The position numbers and the translations under genes are program-made. Positions 26,017 through 34,702 of a DNA stretch of 45,042 bases are shown piece by piece. Positions within the stretch are counted from its first letter, which is position 1, and each line of letters begins with the position of its first letter. The notes beneath the pieces were generated by a model. That model searched no databases, was not told the DNA's origin, and saw nothing but the letters and a program-made list of their open reading frames with translations. The stretch covers positions 1 through 45,042 of the forward strand of contig CANIWM010000055.1 in NCBI GenBank assembly GCA_947471505.1, written 5' to 3'. The stretch is from Chthoniobacteraceae bacterium (GTDB lineage: Bacteria > Verrucomicrobiota > Verrucomicrobiia > Chthoniobacterales > Chthoniobacteraceae).

Positions 26017-26730
26017 ATGAAACGTATAATTCCATTACTGATCGGCATTTCCGCACTCTCGCTCACAGCTTCAGCCTCAACGGTGAGTTGGGGCGTTGAT
26101 AATGATTTCAACATGGTCCTTCATGATGCCCAAGGCGCACTCCTTCGCATTGGGTCATATTTACGGATCGGAACGTTCTCATTGAGCGACATTCAGATTC
26201 AGGCGCTTGCCGAGCCAACTCCTTCAAATATTGCATCGCTCGACGCGGCATTTACTCCGTTCGGCTCAACTGTTGCCCGGATCGGAGGGGATTTCACTGA
26301 TGGCGGGGGTGTTTCGGCGGTTTCTAGTCAAACCCTAGGTTCTTCGAATGCATTAATTGGAGCTCAGATTTACATTTGGGCATTTAAGTCAACAAATGAT
26401 ACGAGTGCGGCACTGAGTTTAAGCACCGCCTTTCAACAAGCTATTTTCTACAGAAACAAAGCGGTCGATGCTGACTGGCAGTTTCCAGGCGACCTTAGTC
26501 CCGCGCCAACTATTGACGCTGGCGACTTGCGGACTGCGGGTGGAGCTTTAGCGTCCGGCGGAGTAATTCTTGCGGGAAGTTTTGTTCCGAACAGCGTAGC
26601 TGGTGCGGCATATAATACGCAAGCGACGTCTGCTATTCAATTGGTAGCGGCAGTCCCCGAGCCTACCTCCGTATTCCTCATCGCCGCTGGTGCAGCGGGG
26701 TTGATGATGCGCCGTCGCCGCCAGAGCTAA
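26017..26730 (+). CDS. PEP-CTERM sorting-domain protein
   Basis: A 237-residue exported protein. The signal peptide is MKRIIPLLIGISALSLTASA. The C-terminus has the full sorting signal: VPEPTS, a hydrophobic helix (VFLIAAGAAGLMM) and RRRRQS, which is recognised by an exosortase and directs the protein to the cell surface. The middle domain has no recognisable fold. The DNA shares the lower GC of the gene before it. A strong terminator follows 27 bp downstream. Confidence 0.88.
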   Translation: MKRIIPLLIGISALSLTASASTVSWGVDNDFNMVLHDAQGALLRIGSYLRIGTFSLSDIQIQALAEPTPSNIASLDAAFTPFGSTVARIGGDFTDGGGVSAVSSQTLGSSNALIGAQIYIWAFKSTNDTSAALSLSTAFQQAIFYRNKAVDADWQFPGDLSPAPTIDAGDLRTAGGALASGGVILAGSFVPNSVAGAAYNTQATSAIQLVAAVPEPTSVFLIAAGAAGLMMRRRRQS

Positions 26731-26757
26731 TCTGAGCGAACAGACAGTCTTTTGACC

Positions 26758-26794
26758 AACGAAGGCAAGCCGCGAGGCTTGCCTTCGTTTTGTT
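26758..26794 (+). terminator. Rho-independent terminator after the PEP-CTERM gene
   Basis: A perfect 14-bp stem (AACGAAGGCAAGCC with its complement) and a GCGA tetraloop are followed by TTTTGTTT. The site should end transcription of the two secreted-protein genes before the PafA/Dop unit. Confidence 0.9.
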
Positions 26795-26815
26795 TATACG
26801 GCTTCCTTCATTTAC

Positions 26816-28222
26816 GTGAATCGCATCGTTGGACTTGAAACGGAGTTTGGCTGCCTCGTGACGCGCCAAGATGAGCGCGGCGCTGAGTCATGGCCGGCGC
26901 GCATTAAGAATCACCTGTTCAAAAAAGCGCGTGTCGGCGCACTGGATCGGCATCACCGCGATTATGAAGAGCCTGCTGGGAATGGCGGATTTTTACTGAA
27001 TGGGGGACGCTTTTACCTCGATATGGGGCACCTCGAATATGCGACGCCGGAGTGTCGCACGGTGCGCGATGTGGTGGCGTTCGATTTGGCGGGCGATGCG
27101 ATGATCCAGGCTTCGCTGGACGCGCTCGGAGTCGCGGAGGAAGTGTCGTTTTTGAAGAACAACGTGGACCATCACACGGGCGCGACGTTTGGGTGCCACG
27201 AGAACTATCTGATGCGCCGAGAGACGGAGTTCACGCCCGAGGCGCTTGGCTCGCTGCTCTCTTTCTTGGCGACTCGGCAGATTTTTACCGGTGCGGGTCG
27301 CGTCGGGCAGGCGGACCTGACGACGCATGAGATCGAGCCTTTGCCGCCGTTTGAGCGCGTCGATTTCCAGCTCAGTCAGCGGGCCGATCACATCATGAAC
27401 GACGTGTACCAGTGGGTGCAGTTCAACCGCGCAATCATCAATGCGCGCGATGAGCCTCTGGCGGACTATCGGAAGTATCGGCGGCTGCACCTGCTCATCG
27501 GCGACTCGAATATGTCGCCCTTTGCCACTGCGCTGAAAGTCGGCACGACGCATCTCGTGCTCACACTGCTGGAAGAGGGCCGTCTGCCGAGCAATGTGCT
27601 CCTGCAAGACGCCGTATTCGCCACGCGCTCGGTGTCGAGAGAAGGGCGTGCGGATGCGCCGGTGATTCTCTACGATGGCCGGGCGGAGACGGCGCTGGGG
27701 ATTCAGGAAAAGTTCCATGCTGCTGCCGTAGAGGCGCTTGCGGGGCGGGACGAGGAGACGGATTGGGTGCTGGAGCAGTGGGCGTTTGTCCTCGATGGGC
27801 TGCGGGCGAATGATTTGGAGATGCTGATTGGCGCAGTGGATTGGGCATCGAAGAAGTGGCTGTTGGAGACATTTCGTGCCGAGCAGGGGCTGGCGTGGGA
27901 CGACCCGTGGCTGCAAAGCCTCGACCTTGAATACCACAACATAAACCCCTCACGCGGCCTCTTTTACGCGCTGCCTGCGGTGCCGGAGATCGCGGAGTTT
28001 AATCTGCGAATCCGCCGCGAGAGTGCGCTGCGCGAGCCTCCGCAGGACACGCGGGCGAAGGGGCGGGGAATCGCGGTGGAGCGGTTCATGGAAACGCAGA
28101 TGCCGTATATCGTGAACTGGGATTCTATCGCCGCTGCGGACTTGCATATTTTGCCGATGAGTGACCCATTTATCACCTACGAACAGAACGCCCGCGCGCT
28201 CGTCGAATCTGCGATGATGTAA
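26816..28222 (+). CDS. PafA/Dop family (Pup ligase/deamidase-depupylase) homologue
   Basis: A 468-residue protein of the glutamine-synthetase-like fold that attaches or removes Pup-type modifiers on lysines. The N-terminus RIVGLETEFG carries the metal-binding glutamates (E8, E10); FYLDMGHLEYATPEC holds the catalytic aspartate (D69). NNVDHHTGATFGCHENYLM, FQLSQRADHI, INARDEPLADYRKYRRLHL and GDSNMSPFATALKVGTT all match the family. Motifs near the start (DYEEPAGNGGF) recall Dop, while LETEFG and DMGHLEYAT are closer to PafA, so ligase versus depupylase cannot be decided. Translation begins at a GTG. No Pup/UBact or proteasome subunit gene is adjacent. The stop directly abuts the ATG of the DUF3592 gene. 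Confidence 0.88.
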   Translation: MNRIVGLETEFGCLVTRQDERGAESWPARIKNHLFKKARVGALDRHHRDYEEPAGNGGFLLNGGRFYLDMGHLEYATPECRTVRDVVAFDLAGDAMIQASLDALGVAEEVSFLKNNVDHHTGATFGCHENYLMRRETEFTPEALGSLLSFLATRQIFTGAGRVGQADLTTHEIEPLPPFERVDFQLSQRADHIMNDVYQWVQFNRAIINARDEPLADYRKYRRLHLLIGDSNMSPFATALKVGTTHLVLTLLEEGRLPSNVLLQDAVFATRSVSREGRADAPVILYDGRAETALGIQEKFHAAAVEALAGRDEETDWVLEQWAFVLDGLRANDLEMLIGAVDWASKKWLLETFRAEQGLAWDDPWLQSLDLEYHNINPSRGLFYALPAVPEIAEFNLRIRRESALREPPQDTRAKGRGIAVERFMETQMPYIVNWDSIAAADLHILPMSDPFITYEQNARALVESAMM

Positions 28223-29869
28223 ATGAACACGAACACTGGAACCAAATTGGGAAAAGGCTGCGGAGTCCTGTTTTTCAGCGTCTTCGCGATGTTCGGCGTG
28301 TTTTTCACCGCGATGATGGGGAAGTCCATGCTCAAGGACTGGGAGACGCGGAGCTGGGTGGCGACGCCGGCTGTTTTGCTGGGCGAATCGCCGAAGTTGG
28401 AGAAGGAGCGCGATAGCTCCCGCGAGCCCGTGCCATTCCGATACACCTACGAGGGCCACACCTACACGCAGGATACCGTGACGCTCAAGGGCACCATGGC
28501 GGTGAATGGGAAAAGCTCCGACAGCGGGCGGCGGCTCCGCAATATGCCTGCCGGGACCAAGGTGACGTGCTACGTGAACCCCGCAAAGCCGGACGAGGCC
28601 GTGCTGGAGCATCGCAGCCTCGGCTATGCGTGGTTCCTTTTGCTGCCGGGCGTCTTTTTGCTCGTTGGCGTCGGGGGGATGATCGTCGTTATCCGCGCCA
28701 AGCCCGCGCATCTCCAGCCCGCCTCGGAGCGTCACCAGGGATGGAAATCCAACTCGAACAACAGCACTCGCGGCCTCCGTATCTTCGGCTTTATCTTCGC
28801 GGTCATCGGCGGAGCGGCGACGTGGTTTATCGCGGTAAAGCCGATGCTTGCCGCGCGAGCTGCCGAGAGCTGGCAGGAGGTTCCGTGCAAAATCGAATCC
28901 GCCCGCGTGACGAACCATCGGGGCAGCAAAGGAGGGACGACTTACAGCATCTCCGTGACGTACCGCTACGAAGTAGGCGGGCAAAAATACGTCGGCGACC
29001 GCTACAGTTTCTCCACGGGCTCATCGAGCGGGTATGACTGGCGGGAACAAGCCGTGCGCGAGCTAAAGCGCGACCCGCATCCCGTCTGCTACGTGAACCC
29101 CGACGACCCAAACGATGCCGTGCTCTCCACAAAACTTGGCAGCGATGCGTGGTTCGGCCTGATCCCGCTTGTCTTCCTGATTGTTGGCGTTGGCATCTTT
29201 CTCGGGGCTCCGAAAATGGCTCGCGCTCGCAGTGGACCGAGCGGAATCCCGGTGCCGAAGCCGCAACAAGTGGTATCGCTCGCGCACGGCGGGTTCGAGC
29301 TAAAGCCCAGTGCTTCACCCAAGGCCGCGTGTGTGGGCATGGGTTGCTTCGCCCTATTTTGGAACGGCATCGTGTGGACCATTTTTCTTCAAGCCGACGC
29401 TCCGCTTCCCGTGCGGATGTTTCTCATGATTTTCGTGCTTGTCGGGCTCGGGCTCATTGGAGGATTCGGCTACTTCATCCTCGCCCTGTTCAACCCCAAG
29501 CCCACGCTCATCGCCAACGAGCACTCCGTCGCGCTTGGCCGCTCCATAAAGCTCCAGTGGCGATTCTCTGGAAATACCGCGCGCATTTCCCAGCTCGCCA
29601 TTACCCTCACGGGAAAAGAATCCGCGACCTACCGGCGCGGCACGAATACGACGACGGACACGAGCTTCTTCGTCCATCAAACGATCTTCGAGACTCGGGA
29701 GCGCACGAATATCGCCGCTGGAGAAGTGACCGTCGCCATCCCCGCAAACTCGATGCACAGCTTCGAGGCTTCGAACAACAAGATCATCTGGGCCGTGAAG
29801 CTCCACGGCAACATCGCCAAATGGCCCGATGTGAACCTGGAATTCCCCATCACCGTTCTACCGCTATGA
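28223..29869 (+). CDS. Tandem DUF3592 membrane protein with C-terminal beta domain
   Basis: A 548-residue protein with about six transmembrane segments (roughly 14-36, 134-155, 190-212, 307-329, 371-388, 397-421). Two extracytoplasmic-type DUF3592 domains (about 45-130 and 215-300) share the pattern Y.GHTYTQD/VGGQKYVGDR and CYVNPAKPDEAVL/CYVNPDDPNDAVL, a clear internal duplication. The C-terminal 120 residues form a soluble beta-rich domain (LQWRFSGNTARISQLAITLTG, IPANSMHSFEASNNKIIWAV) that resembles an arrestin/Spo0M-like half. The gene starts at the base after the PafA/Dop stop and overlaps the next gene by 4 bp, so the three are one translation unit. Function unknown. Confidence 0.75.
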   Translation: MNTNTGTKLGKGCGVLFFSVFAMFGVFFTAMMGKSMLKDWETRSWVATPAVLLGESPKLEKERDSSREPVPFRYTYEGHTYTQDTVTLKGTMAVNGKSSDSGRRLRNMPAGTKVTCYVNPAKPDEAVLEHRSLGYAWFLLLPGVFLLVGVGGMIVVIRAKPAHLQPASERHQGWKSNSNNSTRGLRIFGFIFAVIGGAATWFIAVKPMLAARAAESWQEVPCKIESARVTNHRGSKGGTTYSISVTYRYEVGGQKYVGDRYSFSTGSSSGYDWREQAVRELKRDPHPVCYVNPDDPNDAVLSTKLGSDAWFGLIPLVFLIVGVGIFLGAPKMARARSGPSGIPVPKPQQVVSLAHGGFELKPSASPKAACVGMGCFALFWNGIVWTIFLQADAPLPVRMFLMIFVLVGLGLIGGFGYFILALFNPKPTLIANEHSVALGRSIKLQWRFSGNTARISQLAITLTGKESATYRRGTNTTTDTSFFVHQTIFETRERTNIAAGEVTVAIPANSMHSFEASNNKIIWAVKLHGNIAKWPDVNLEFPITVLPL

Positions 29870-30255
29870 TTCGACTCGGCCTTCGCGAAAACATCACGAC
29901 TTTCGAGCCCGGCGAGGAAATCGCGGGCGCAGTGCTGTGGGAGTTTACTGAACTGCGCAAATCGCTCGAAGTTCGCCTCGTCTGGCACACGCGAGGGAAG
30001 GGGACTGAAGACGGCGCAATCGTCGCCACGCAGCCGCTCGATGCCACTACGCTTGCCGACACCGCCACGTTTTCCTTCGTCGCCCCGCAAGCCCCATACA
30101 GCTTCAATGGCACGCTCATAGCCGTCATTTGGGCCGTGGAGTTCGTCGTTAAACCCGGCGAAGAGTTCGAGCGCATCGAGATCACCATCGCGCCCGGCGG
30201 AAAAGAGGTCGTCCTCCCGCGCATCCCGCAGCCGAAGAAAGCATTCGGCAAATAG
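29866..30255 (+). CDS. Small arrestin-like beta-sandwich protein
   Basis: A 129-residue cytoplasmic protein without signal or membrane segments. ITTFEPGEEIAGAVLWEF, SFVAPQAPYSFNGTLIAVIW and the ending FERIEITIAPGG follow the strand pattern of an arrestin N-type domain, and resemble the C-terminal domain of the preceding membrane protein. Its start overlaps that gene's stop (ATGA, 29866-29869). It ends in a basic, proline-containing tail (RIPQPKKAFGK). The fold assignment is by pattern and moderate in certainty. Confidence 0.65.
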   Translation: MIRLGLRENITTFEPGEEIAGAVLWEFTELRKSLEVRLVWHTRGKGTEDGAIVATQPLDATTLADTATFSFVAPQAPYSFNGTLIAVIWAVEFVVKPGEEFERIEITIAPGGKEVVLPRIPQPKKAFGK

Positions 30256-30299
30256 CGGGCGGGCTTGCGCAAAGTCGGTTCCTCTGCTGGTATCTACCT

Positions 30300-30557
30300 A
30301 TGCCAAGCGCGCCAATCATTGATAGTCTGCTAGACCCTGTGAGCCGTTGTTTTACCGCGGAGGCAGCGCGTGCTTTAGCGGAATTGAAAGGGGATGAGGC
30401 GATGCAGCGGCGAATTGAAGAACTTGCCGAAAAGGCCAATGAGGGTGAGCTCACCGAGGGCGAGCGGCGCGATTACGAAACCTACGTCCACGTCGGCAAC
30501 ATCATTGCCATCCTCCAAGCGAAGGTCCGACTCCGGCTCAAACAGGCTGCGGCGTGA
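30300..30557 (+). CDS. Small helical protein paired with HNH nuclease
   Basis: An 85-residue protein, nearly all helical and charged after about residue 20 (ARALAELKGDEAMQRRIEEL, then LTEGERRDYETYVHVGNIIA). Nothing in it shows catalysis. It ends in a TGATG overlap with the HNH gene. Such short helical proteins are often encoded immediately before small HNH proteins in several phyla; whether the two form an antitoxin-toxin or other pair is open. Confidence 0.7.
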   Translation: MPSAPIIDSLLDPVSRCFTAEAARALAELKGDEAMQRRIEELAEKANEGELTEGERRDYETYVHVGNIIAILQAKVRLRLKQAAA

Positions 30558-30955
30558 TGGATGCGGCGACGCGTGAACTGGTGCGCTTGCGAGCCAGCCA
30601 CCGCTGCGAATACTGCGGACTACAACAGCGCCAGATGGCTGTCCGCATTTTCCACATCGAGCATATCATCGCACGCAAACATCGTGGTGGAGATGAGCCG
30701 ACAAACCTCGCCCTCGCTTGCGATCAGTGCAATTTGCACAAGGGCTCGAACCTTTCCGGTTTAGACCCTGATACTGGCGAGTTGGCGCGTCTTTTTCATC
30801 CGCGCCTTGATGTTTGGTCGGAGCACTTTCGGTTCGACGGGCCAGAAATCATTGGCCTGACCGCCTGTGGGCGCACCACCGCGTGGGTGCTACAAATGAA
30901 CTCCGAAGAGCGAATCGAGCTCCGTGCGATTTTAGCGGAGCTTGGGGAGCTGTAG
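30557..30955 (+). CDS. HNH endonuclease
   Basis: A 132-residue nuclease. It has the zinc-binding CEYC (C17, C20), the HNH core FHIEHIIARKHRGGDEPTN with the catalytic histidine region at 33-36 and Asn50, and CDQCN (C55, C58) completing the zinc site. The C-terminal part (about 70-132) is not a known DNA-binding domain. ATG 30557 overlaps the preceding stop; a GTG three bases earlier is possible. Target DNA unknown. Confidence 0.88.
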   Translation: MDAATRELVRLRASHRCEYCGLQQRQMAVRIFHIEHIIARKHRGGDEPTNLALACDQCNLHKGSNLSGLDPDTGELARLFHPRLDVWSEHFRFDGPEIIGLTACGRTTAWVLQMNSEERIELRAILAELGEL

Positions 30956-31031
30956 CGGCGCTCTGCGAGTGCTGTTGAAATCCCGTTCGCATCCTTGCCA
31001 ACGCCTTTTCACCCCGCCAGCATCCCCAAAC

Positions 31032-31598
31032 GTGAGCGCCAAGGAAAATCCATTTGCCAGTGTGAAAATCGAGAGTCTGCCCTTCCGCTTTCCTGTCGGG
31101 ATGTCCTGGGATACACTGCTCAAGCGGCTCGAAGAACTGCGCTGGTGCGCCAGCATCGTCGGCGGCAACGGCGTGGGCAAAACCACGCTCATCGAGCAGC
31201 TCCTCCCCAAGCTCGAAGAGCGCGGATACCAGCCCGTCGTCATCCGCCTCAACGCCGAGACGAGTATGCGGGAAAAAGACCGCCTCCCCGAAAAGCTCCG
31301 CGAGATCGTAGCGCCGCAATTTATCATCATAGACGGTGCCGAGCAGCTCTCCACGCGGCACTGGCTGCCCGTTCGCGGCGCGGCGAGTAAAGCGGCGGGC
31401 TTCATCGTCACCGTTCATCGTTCCAGCCGTCTCCCCGTCGCGCTGGAGCTGGAGAGCAATGTGAAACTCTTTGAAGGACTCGTCACCGAACTCTGCGGCG
31501 GCAAGCTTCCCGAAGACGAATCGCACACCATTTTCCTGCGCAATCGCGGCAACATCCGCGAGTGCTTCCGCGAGCTTTACGACCGCTGGAACGGCTGA
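31032..31598 (+). CDS. P-loop ATPase (AAA/TniB-like), function unknown
   Basis: A 188-residue protein with a Walker A motif GGNGVGKTT (44-52) and a Walker B-like FIIIDGAEQL. The order (short N-terminal helix, P-loop, RLNAET strand, Walker B, then GFIVTVHR as sensor-like) resembles small AAA-type ATPases such as TniB/MuB or ATP-binding proteins of DNA systems, but no such partner is near. Start is uncertain: GTG 31032 is used; ATG 31101 would cut into the domain. It begins 76 bp after the HNH gene and ends 3 bp from the convergent dehydrogenase. Confidence 0.65.
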   Translation: MSAKENPFASVKIESLPFRFPVGMSWDTLLKRLEELRWCASIVGGNGVGKTTLIEQLLPKLEERGYQPVVIRLNAETSMREKDRLPEKLREIVAPQFIIIDGAEQLSTRHWLPVRGAASKAAGFIVTVHRSSRLPVALELESNVKLFEGLVTELCGGKLPEDESHTIFLRNRGNIRECFRELYDRWNG

Positions 31599-31601
31599 CG
31601 C

Positions 31602-33680
31602 TTACTTCGTCGCCATCCGTCGGGCGATGAACTCTGTCACTTTGGGAATCTTGCACGCGGCGAGTGCTTCCGTCGCCCACACGGGGTCGGCGGCGACGAT
31701 GGGCTCGGCGGCATACCAGAACATCAGCGGCAAATTGTGGTCGTCCTTGTCTTCCTCGTGCGCGAGCAGGGCGAGCACGATGGGCTTGCGCTGCTCGATG
31801 GTGAGACGTTGGCAGAGGCTTGCTGCGGCGCGGCGCTCGACGGCACTTCCGCCGGGCGCGGCGGCTTTTGCGGCAGCGGCGGCGTCTGCGAGGACGGCCT
31901 TTGTCGGCGCGGCTGGACGCGGAGCGCTGTTGGTCGCTTTCGAGCCTTTTTTCACGAGCTTCAGGATGCGCCCCGTGGTGAAATCGTGCGCCTCTTTCTG
32001 CGTGCGGTGGCATTGATTGAGGTCGTACCAATCAATCATCCACAAGCTCCCGTCGCGGTCCTCGCGGATGTCCACGATCTGGCTGGCTTTGTCGTTGAAG
32101 TTGATGAAGTCCGCGCCGTGATGCCCTACGCAGCCGCTGCCTTTTGCCTCCAGAATATCCATGTTGATCCGCGAGCCGTGGATGTTCCCCATGATTACGC
32201 CGCCGCGCAGATTTTCCGGCCACGAGGGATGCTGCAAAATGCACAGTCCAGCGTGCGCGTGCCCGCCGCCAGCCGTGTCGGATTTCCCGTTTCCGCCGTG
32301 CGGATTTGCGCCGAGGTAGTGGCGGTGGTCGGCGATGGTTTTGATGTCGTCGTAGGTGTTCGTATTAAAGTGCTGGCCGGCCTGCCGCTCGTAGCGTCCA
32401 CCGTCGAAAATATGGAAGAGATGCGGGATCACGCACGCTTCGATGAACAGCTCGCCGTCGGCATTCCAGTCCATGCCCCACGGGTTACTCGTGCCGTGCG
32501 CGAAGACCTCAAATTTCTGCTGCTCGGGTTGGAAGCGCCACACGCCCGCGTTGATCTTTGTGCGCTCTGCGGCGGTTGTTCCGGGCTTGCCGACGTTGCT
32601 GCTCACGAAGACGCCGTGGCAGCCGTAGAGCCAGCCGTCGGGCCCCCAGTGAAAGGTGTTGAGCGTCTCGTGCGCGTCGTTGTAGCCCCAGCCATCGAGG
32701 AGCGCCTTCGGCTCGCCCGCAGGCGTCGGTGCGTCCCAATTCGTCACCGGCACGAAATACAAATACGGCGCAGCCCCGAGCCACACGCCGCCGTTGCCGA
32801 CTTCGATGCCGCTGACGAGATTCAGCTTATCCATGAAGACGGTGCGTTTGTCGAATCTATGGTCGCCGTCCGTGTCCTCGAAAATGAGCACGCGGTCCTT
32901 GCCCTCGCCCTCCTTCGCCCGGTTCGGGTAAGTCATTCCTTCCACGACCCAAGCCCGTCCGCGCTCATCGAGGCAAAAGGAAATCGGGTTCACGATGTCC
33001 GGTTCCGCCGCGAAAACCTTCAGTTCGTAGCCCTCCGGCACCGTCGCCACACCGGGCACTTGCTCCGGCTTCAGTCCTGCGTTTTGGACGACATCGGCCA
33101 CGAGCGCGACTTGCGTTTTCTGCGCCGCAGGCAGCTTTGGCTCCTCGGCGTGAAAAACAAAATCGTCGAAGCTCACGTGCCCCCAATGCTCCGTGTGCTC
33201 ATCCACCAGCCGGATGAAAATCTCCCGCCCCGCAAACTTCCGCAAGTCCACGACCGAGCGGCGCAAGTCCTCGCGCTGGTCGCTGTGCGCGGTGTGGATG
33301 ACTTTGCCATCGTCCTTCGTCACGATGTCCACGCGCGTCTTCTCCGTTTCACCGCCAGCCACGAGGAAGCTGGCCCACGGCTGGGTGACTTTGAAAGCGG
33401 ACGATGTGAGAGTGCCGGTCGCCTTGTCATTTTGATGCACCTCAAAGCCGCCGATCCAATACTCCCCGGCATGGTTGCTCTTCATATCCGCCCGCCGCTT
33501 GGTCACCGTATCGCCCTTGATGGGCTGCTTCTCAAACGCCGTCCCTGTCGCCGTCCAGCCGTCGAGCGTGCCGGTTTCAAACCCGAGATTCAGCGGCTTG
33601 CCATCGGCCCCGACGGGCACGATGGGAGCCTGAGCAAAAATGGCGACGGAGCTGGCGAGAAGGAATAGCGGTGTTTTCAC
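31602..33680 (-). CDS. PVC-type membrane-bound dehydrogenase domain protein, short form
   Basis: A 692-residue exported protein with signal KTPLFLLASSVAIFAQA. Residues about 30-180 look like a carbohydrate-binding beta domain (LNLGFETGTLDGWTATG). The rest is the beta-propeller of the Pirellula/Verrucomicrobium dehydrogenase family: VPEGYELKVFAAEPDIVNP, WVVEGMTYPNR, FHWGPDGWLYGCHGVF and MIDWYDLNQCHR. Relatives commonly continue with HEAT repeats and a C-terminal heme-binding domain; this one stops after FIARRMATK, where such a region would begin. GTG 33680 has AGGTG at good spacing; GTG 33686 is the alternative. Confidence 0.85.
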   Translation of the reverse strand: MKTPLFLLASSVAIFAQAPIVPVGADGKPLNLGFETGTLDGWTATGTAFEKQPIKGDTVTKRRADMKSNHAGEYWIGGFEVHQNDKATGTLTSSAFKVTQPWASFLVAGGETEKTRVDIVTKDDGKVIHTAHSDQREDLRRSVVDLRKFAGREIFIRLVDEHTEHWGHVSFDDFVFHAEEPKLPAAQKTQVALVADVVQNAGLKPEQVPGVATVPEGYELKVFAAEPDIVNPISFCLDERGRAWVVEGMTYPNRAKEGEGKDRVLIFEDTDGDHRFDKRTVFMDKLNLVSGIEVGNGGVWLGAAPYLYFVPVTNWDAPTPAGEPKALLDGWGYNDAHETLNTFHWGPDGWLYGCHGVFVSSNVGKPGTTAAERTKINAGVWRFQPEQQKFEVFAHGTSNPWGMDWNADGELFIEACVIPHLFHIFDGGRYERQAGQHFNTNTYDDIKTIADHRHYLGANPHGGNGKSDTAGGGHAHAGLCILQHPSWPENLRGGVIMGNIHGSRINMDILEAKGSGCVGHHGADFINFNDKASQIVDIREDRDGSLWMIDWYDLNQCHRTQKEAHDFTTGRILKLVKKGSKATNSAPRPAAPTKAVLADAAAAAKAAAPGGSAVERRAAASLCQRLTIEQRKPIVLALLAHEEDKDDHNLPLMFWYAAEPIVAADPVWATEALAACKIPKVTEFIARRMATK

Positions 33681-33742
33681 AGGCACCGCACCTAGCGGGA
33701 TGCACTAAGTGGTGGAACCAAAAATATCGCGTTTCCTTGTGC

Positions 33743-34621
33743 CTACGACACGAGCTTCAACTCGCGCAGCGTGGTGCGCAGGGTTTCTTGCGATTTCGCG
33801 GTCAGCTCGCACAGGGGGAGGCGCACTTCTGGCGACATCCGGCCTTGCCATGCGAGGGCTTGCTTGGTCGGGGTCGGGTTGCTCTCGATGAAAAGGTTCG
33901 TGAACAGCGCGGACATCCGGTCGTGCTGCGCTTGCGCCTCATCCCAGCGCCCGGCGAGGGCTGTGCCTACGAGGTCGCTGACTTCGCGTGGGACGATGTT
34001 CGAGGCGACGCTGACGACGCCGACTGCGCCTTCTTTGATGAAAGAAACCGTCAGACCATCATCGCCGGAAAGGATCTCGAACGCGGCAGGGACGGCCTTT
34101 TTCAAAGCGATGACGCGCTCGACTTTTCCGCCTGCTTCTTTGATGGCGACGATGTTCGGGCAATCTGCCGCTAGGCGTGCGACGGTCTCCACTGCGATCT
34201 CGATGCCGCAGCGTCCTGGGATGCTGTAGAGCATGATGGGCAGCTTCGTGGCGTCGGCGATGGCCTTGTAGTGGCGATACACGCCTTCTTGCGTCGGCTT
34301 GTTGTAATACGGCGCGACGATGAGCACGGCATCCGCGCCGAGTTTCTCTGCGGCGATGGTGTATTCGATGGCTTCCTTGGTGCAGTTCGAGCCGGTGCCA
34401 GCCATCACTTTCACGCGGCCATTTGCGGTCTGCACGGCGAGTTCGATGACGCGCAGGTGCTCATCGTGGTCGAGGGTCGGAGATTCGCCCGTCGTGCCCA
34501 CGGGGACGATGCCCGTCACGCCACCAGCGACCTGCGCCTCCACGAGGCTGGCGAAAGCTGGTTCATCGAGTTGATCATTACGAAACGGCGTCACGAGAGC
34601 CGTAAAAGTGCCTGCAAACAT
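33743..34621 (-). CDS. dapA: 4-hydroxy-tetrahydrodipicolinate synthase
   Basis: A 292-residue TIM-barrel aldolase condensing pyruvate with aspartate semialdehyde in the lysine and diaminopimelate pathway. GTFTALVTPF opens the barrel; PVGTTGESPTL binds the pyruvate carboxylate; YYNKPTQEG is the signature; MLYSIPGRCG contains the active-site tyrosine region (usually YNVPSRTG); VAIKEAGG contains the Schiff-base lysine (about K161). Full length. It is in a minus-strand run after truA with an 81-bp gap. Confidence 0.95.
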   Translation of the reverse strand: MFAGTFTALVTPFRNDQLDEPAFASLVEAQVAGGVTGIVPVGTTGESPTLDHDEHLRVIELAVQTANGRVKVMAGTGSNCTKEAIEYTIAAEKLGADAVLIVAPYYNKPTQEGVYRHYKAIADATKLPIMLYSIPGRCGIEIAVETVARLAADCPNIVAIKEAGGKVERVIALKKAVPAAFEILSGDDGLTVSFIKEGAVGVVSVASNIVPREVSDLVGTALAGRWDEAQAQHDRMSALFTNLFIESNPTPTKQALAWQGRMSPEVRLPLCELTAKSQETLRTTLRELKLVS

Positions 34622-34702
34622 AGGGCTGCGGGTTGTAGTGGGTGGAGGCGTGAAGGCAAAGTGTTTTCTGGAAATTGGGCGCTCGAATCGCGCGCCAACG
34701 CT

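Noticed and set aside
31737-33668. 643-codon open frame antisense to the PVC dehydrogenase
   Set aside because: No motif, composition typical of an antisense shadow.
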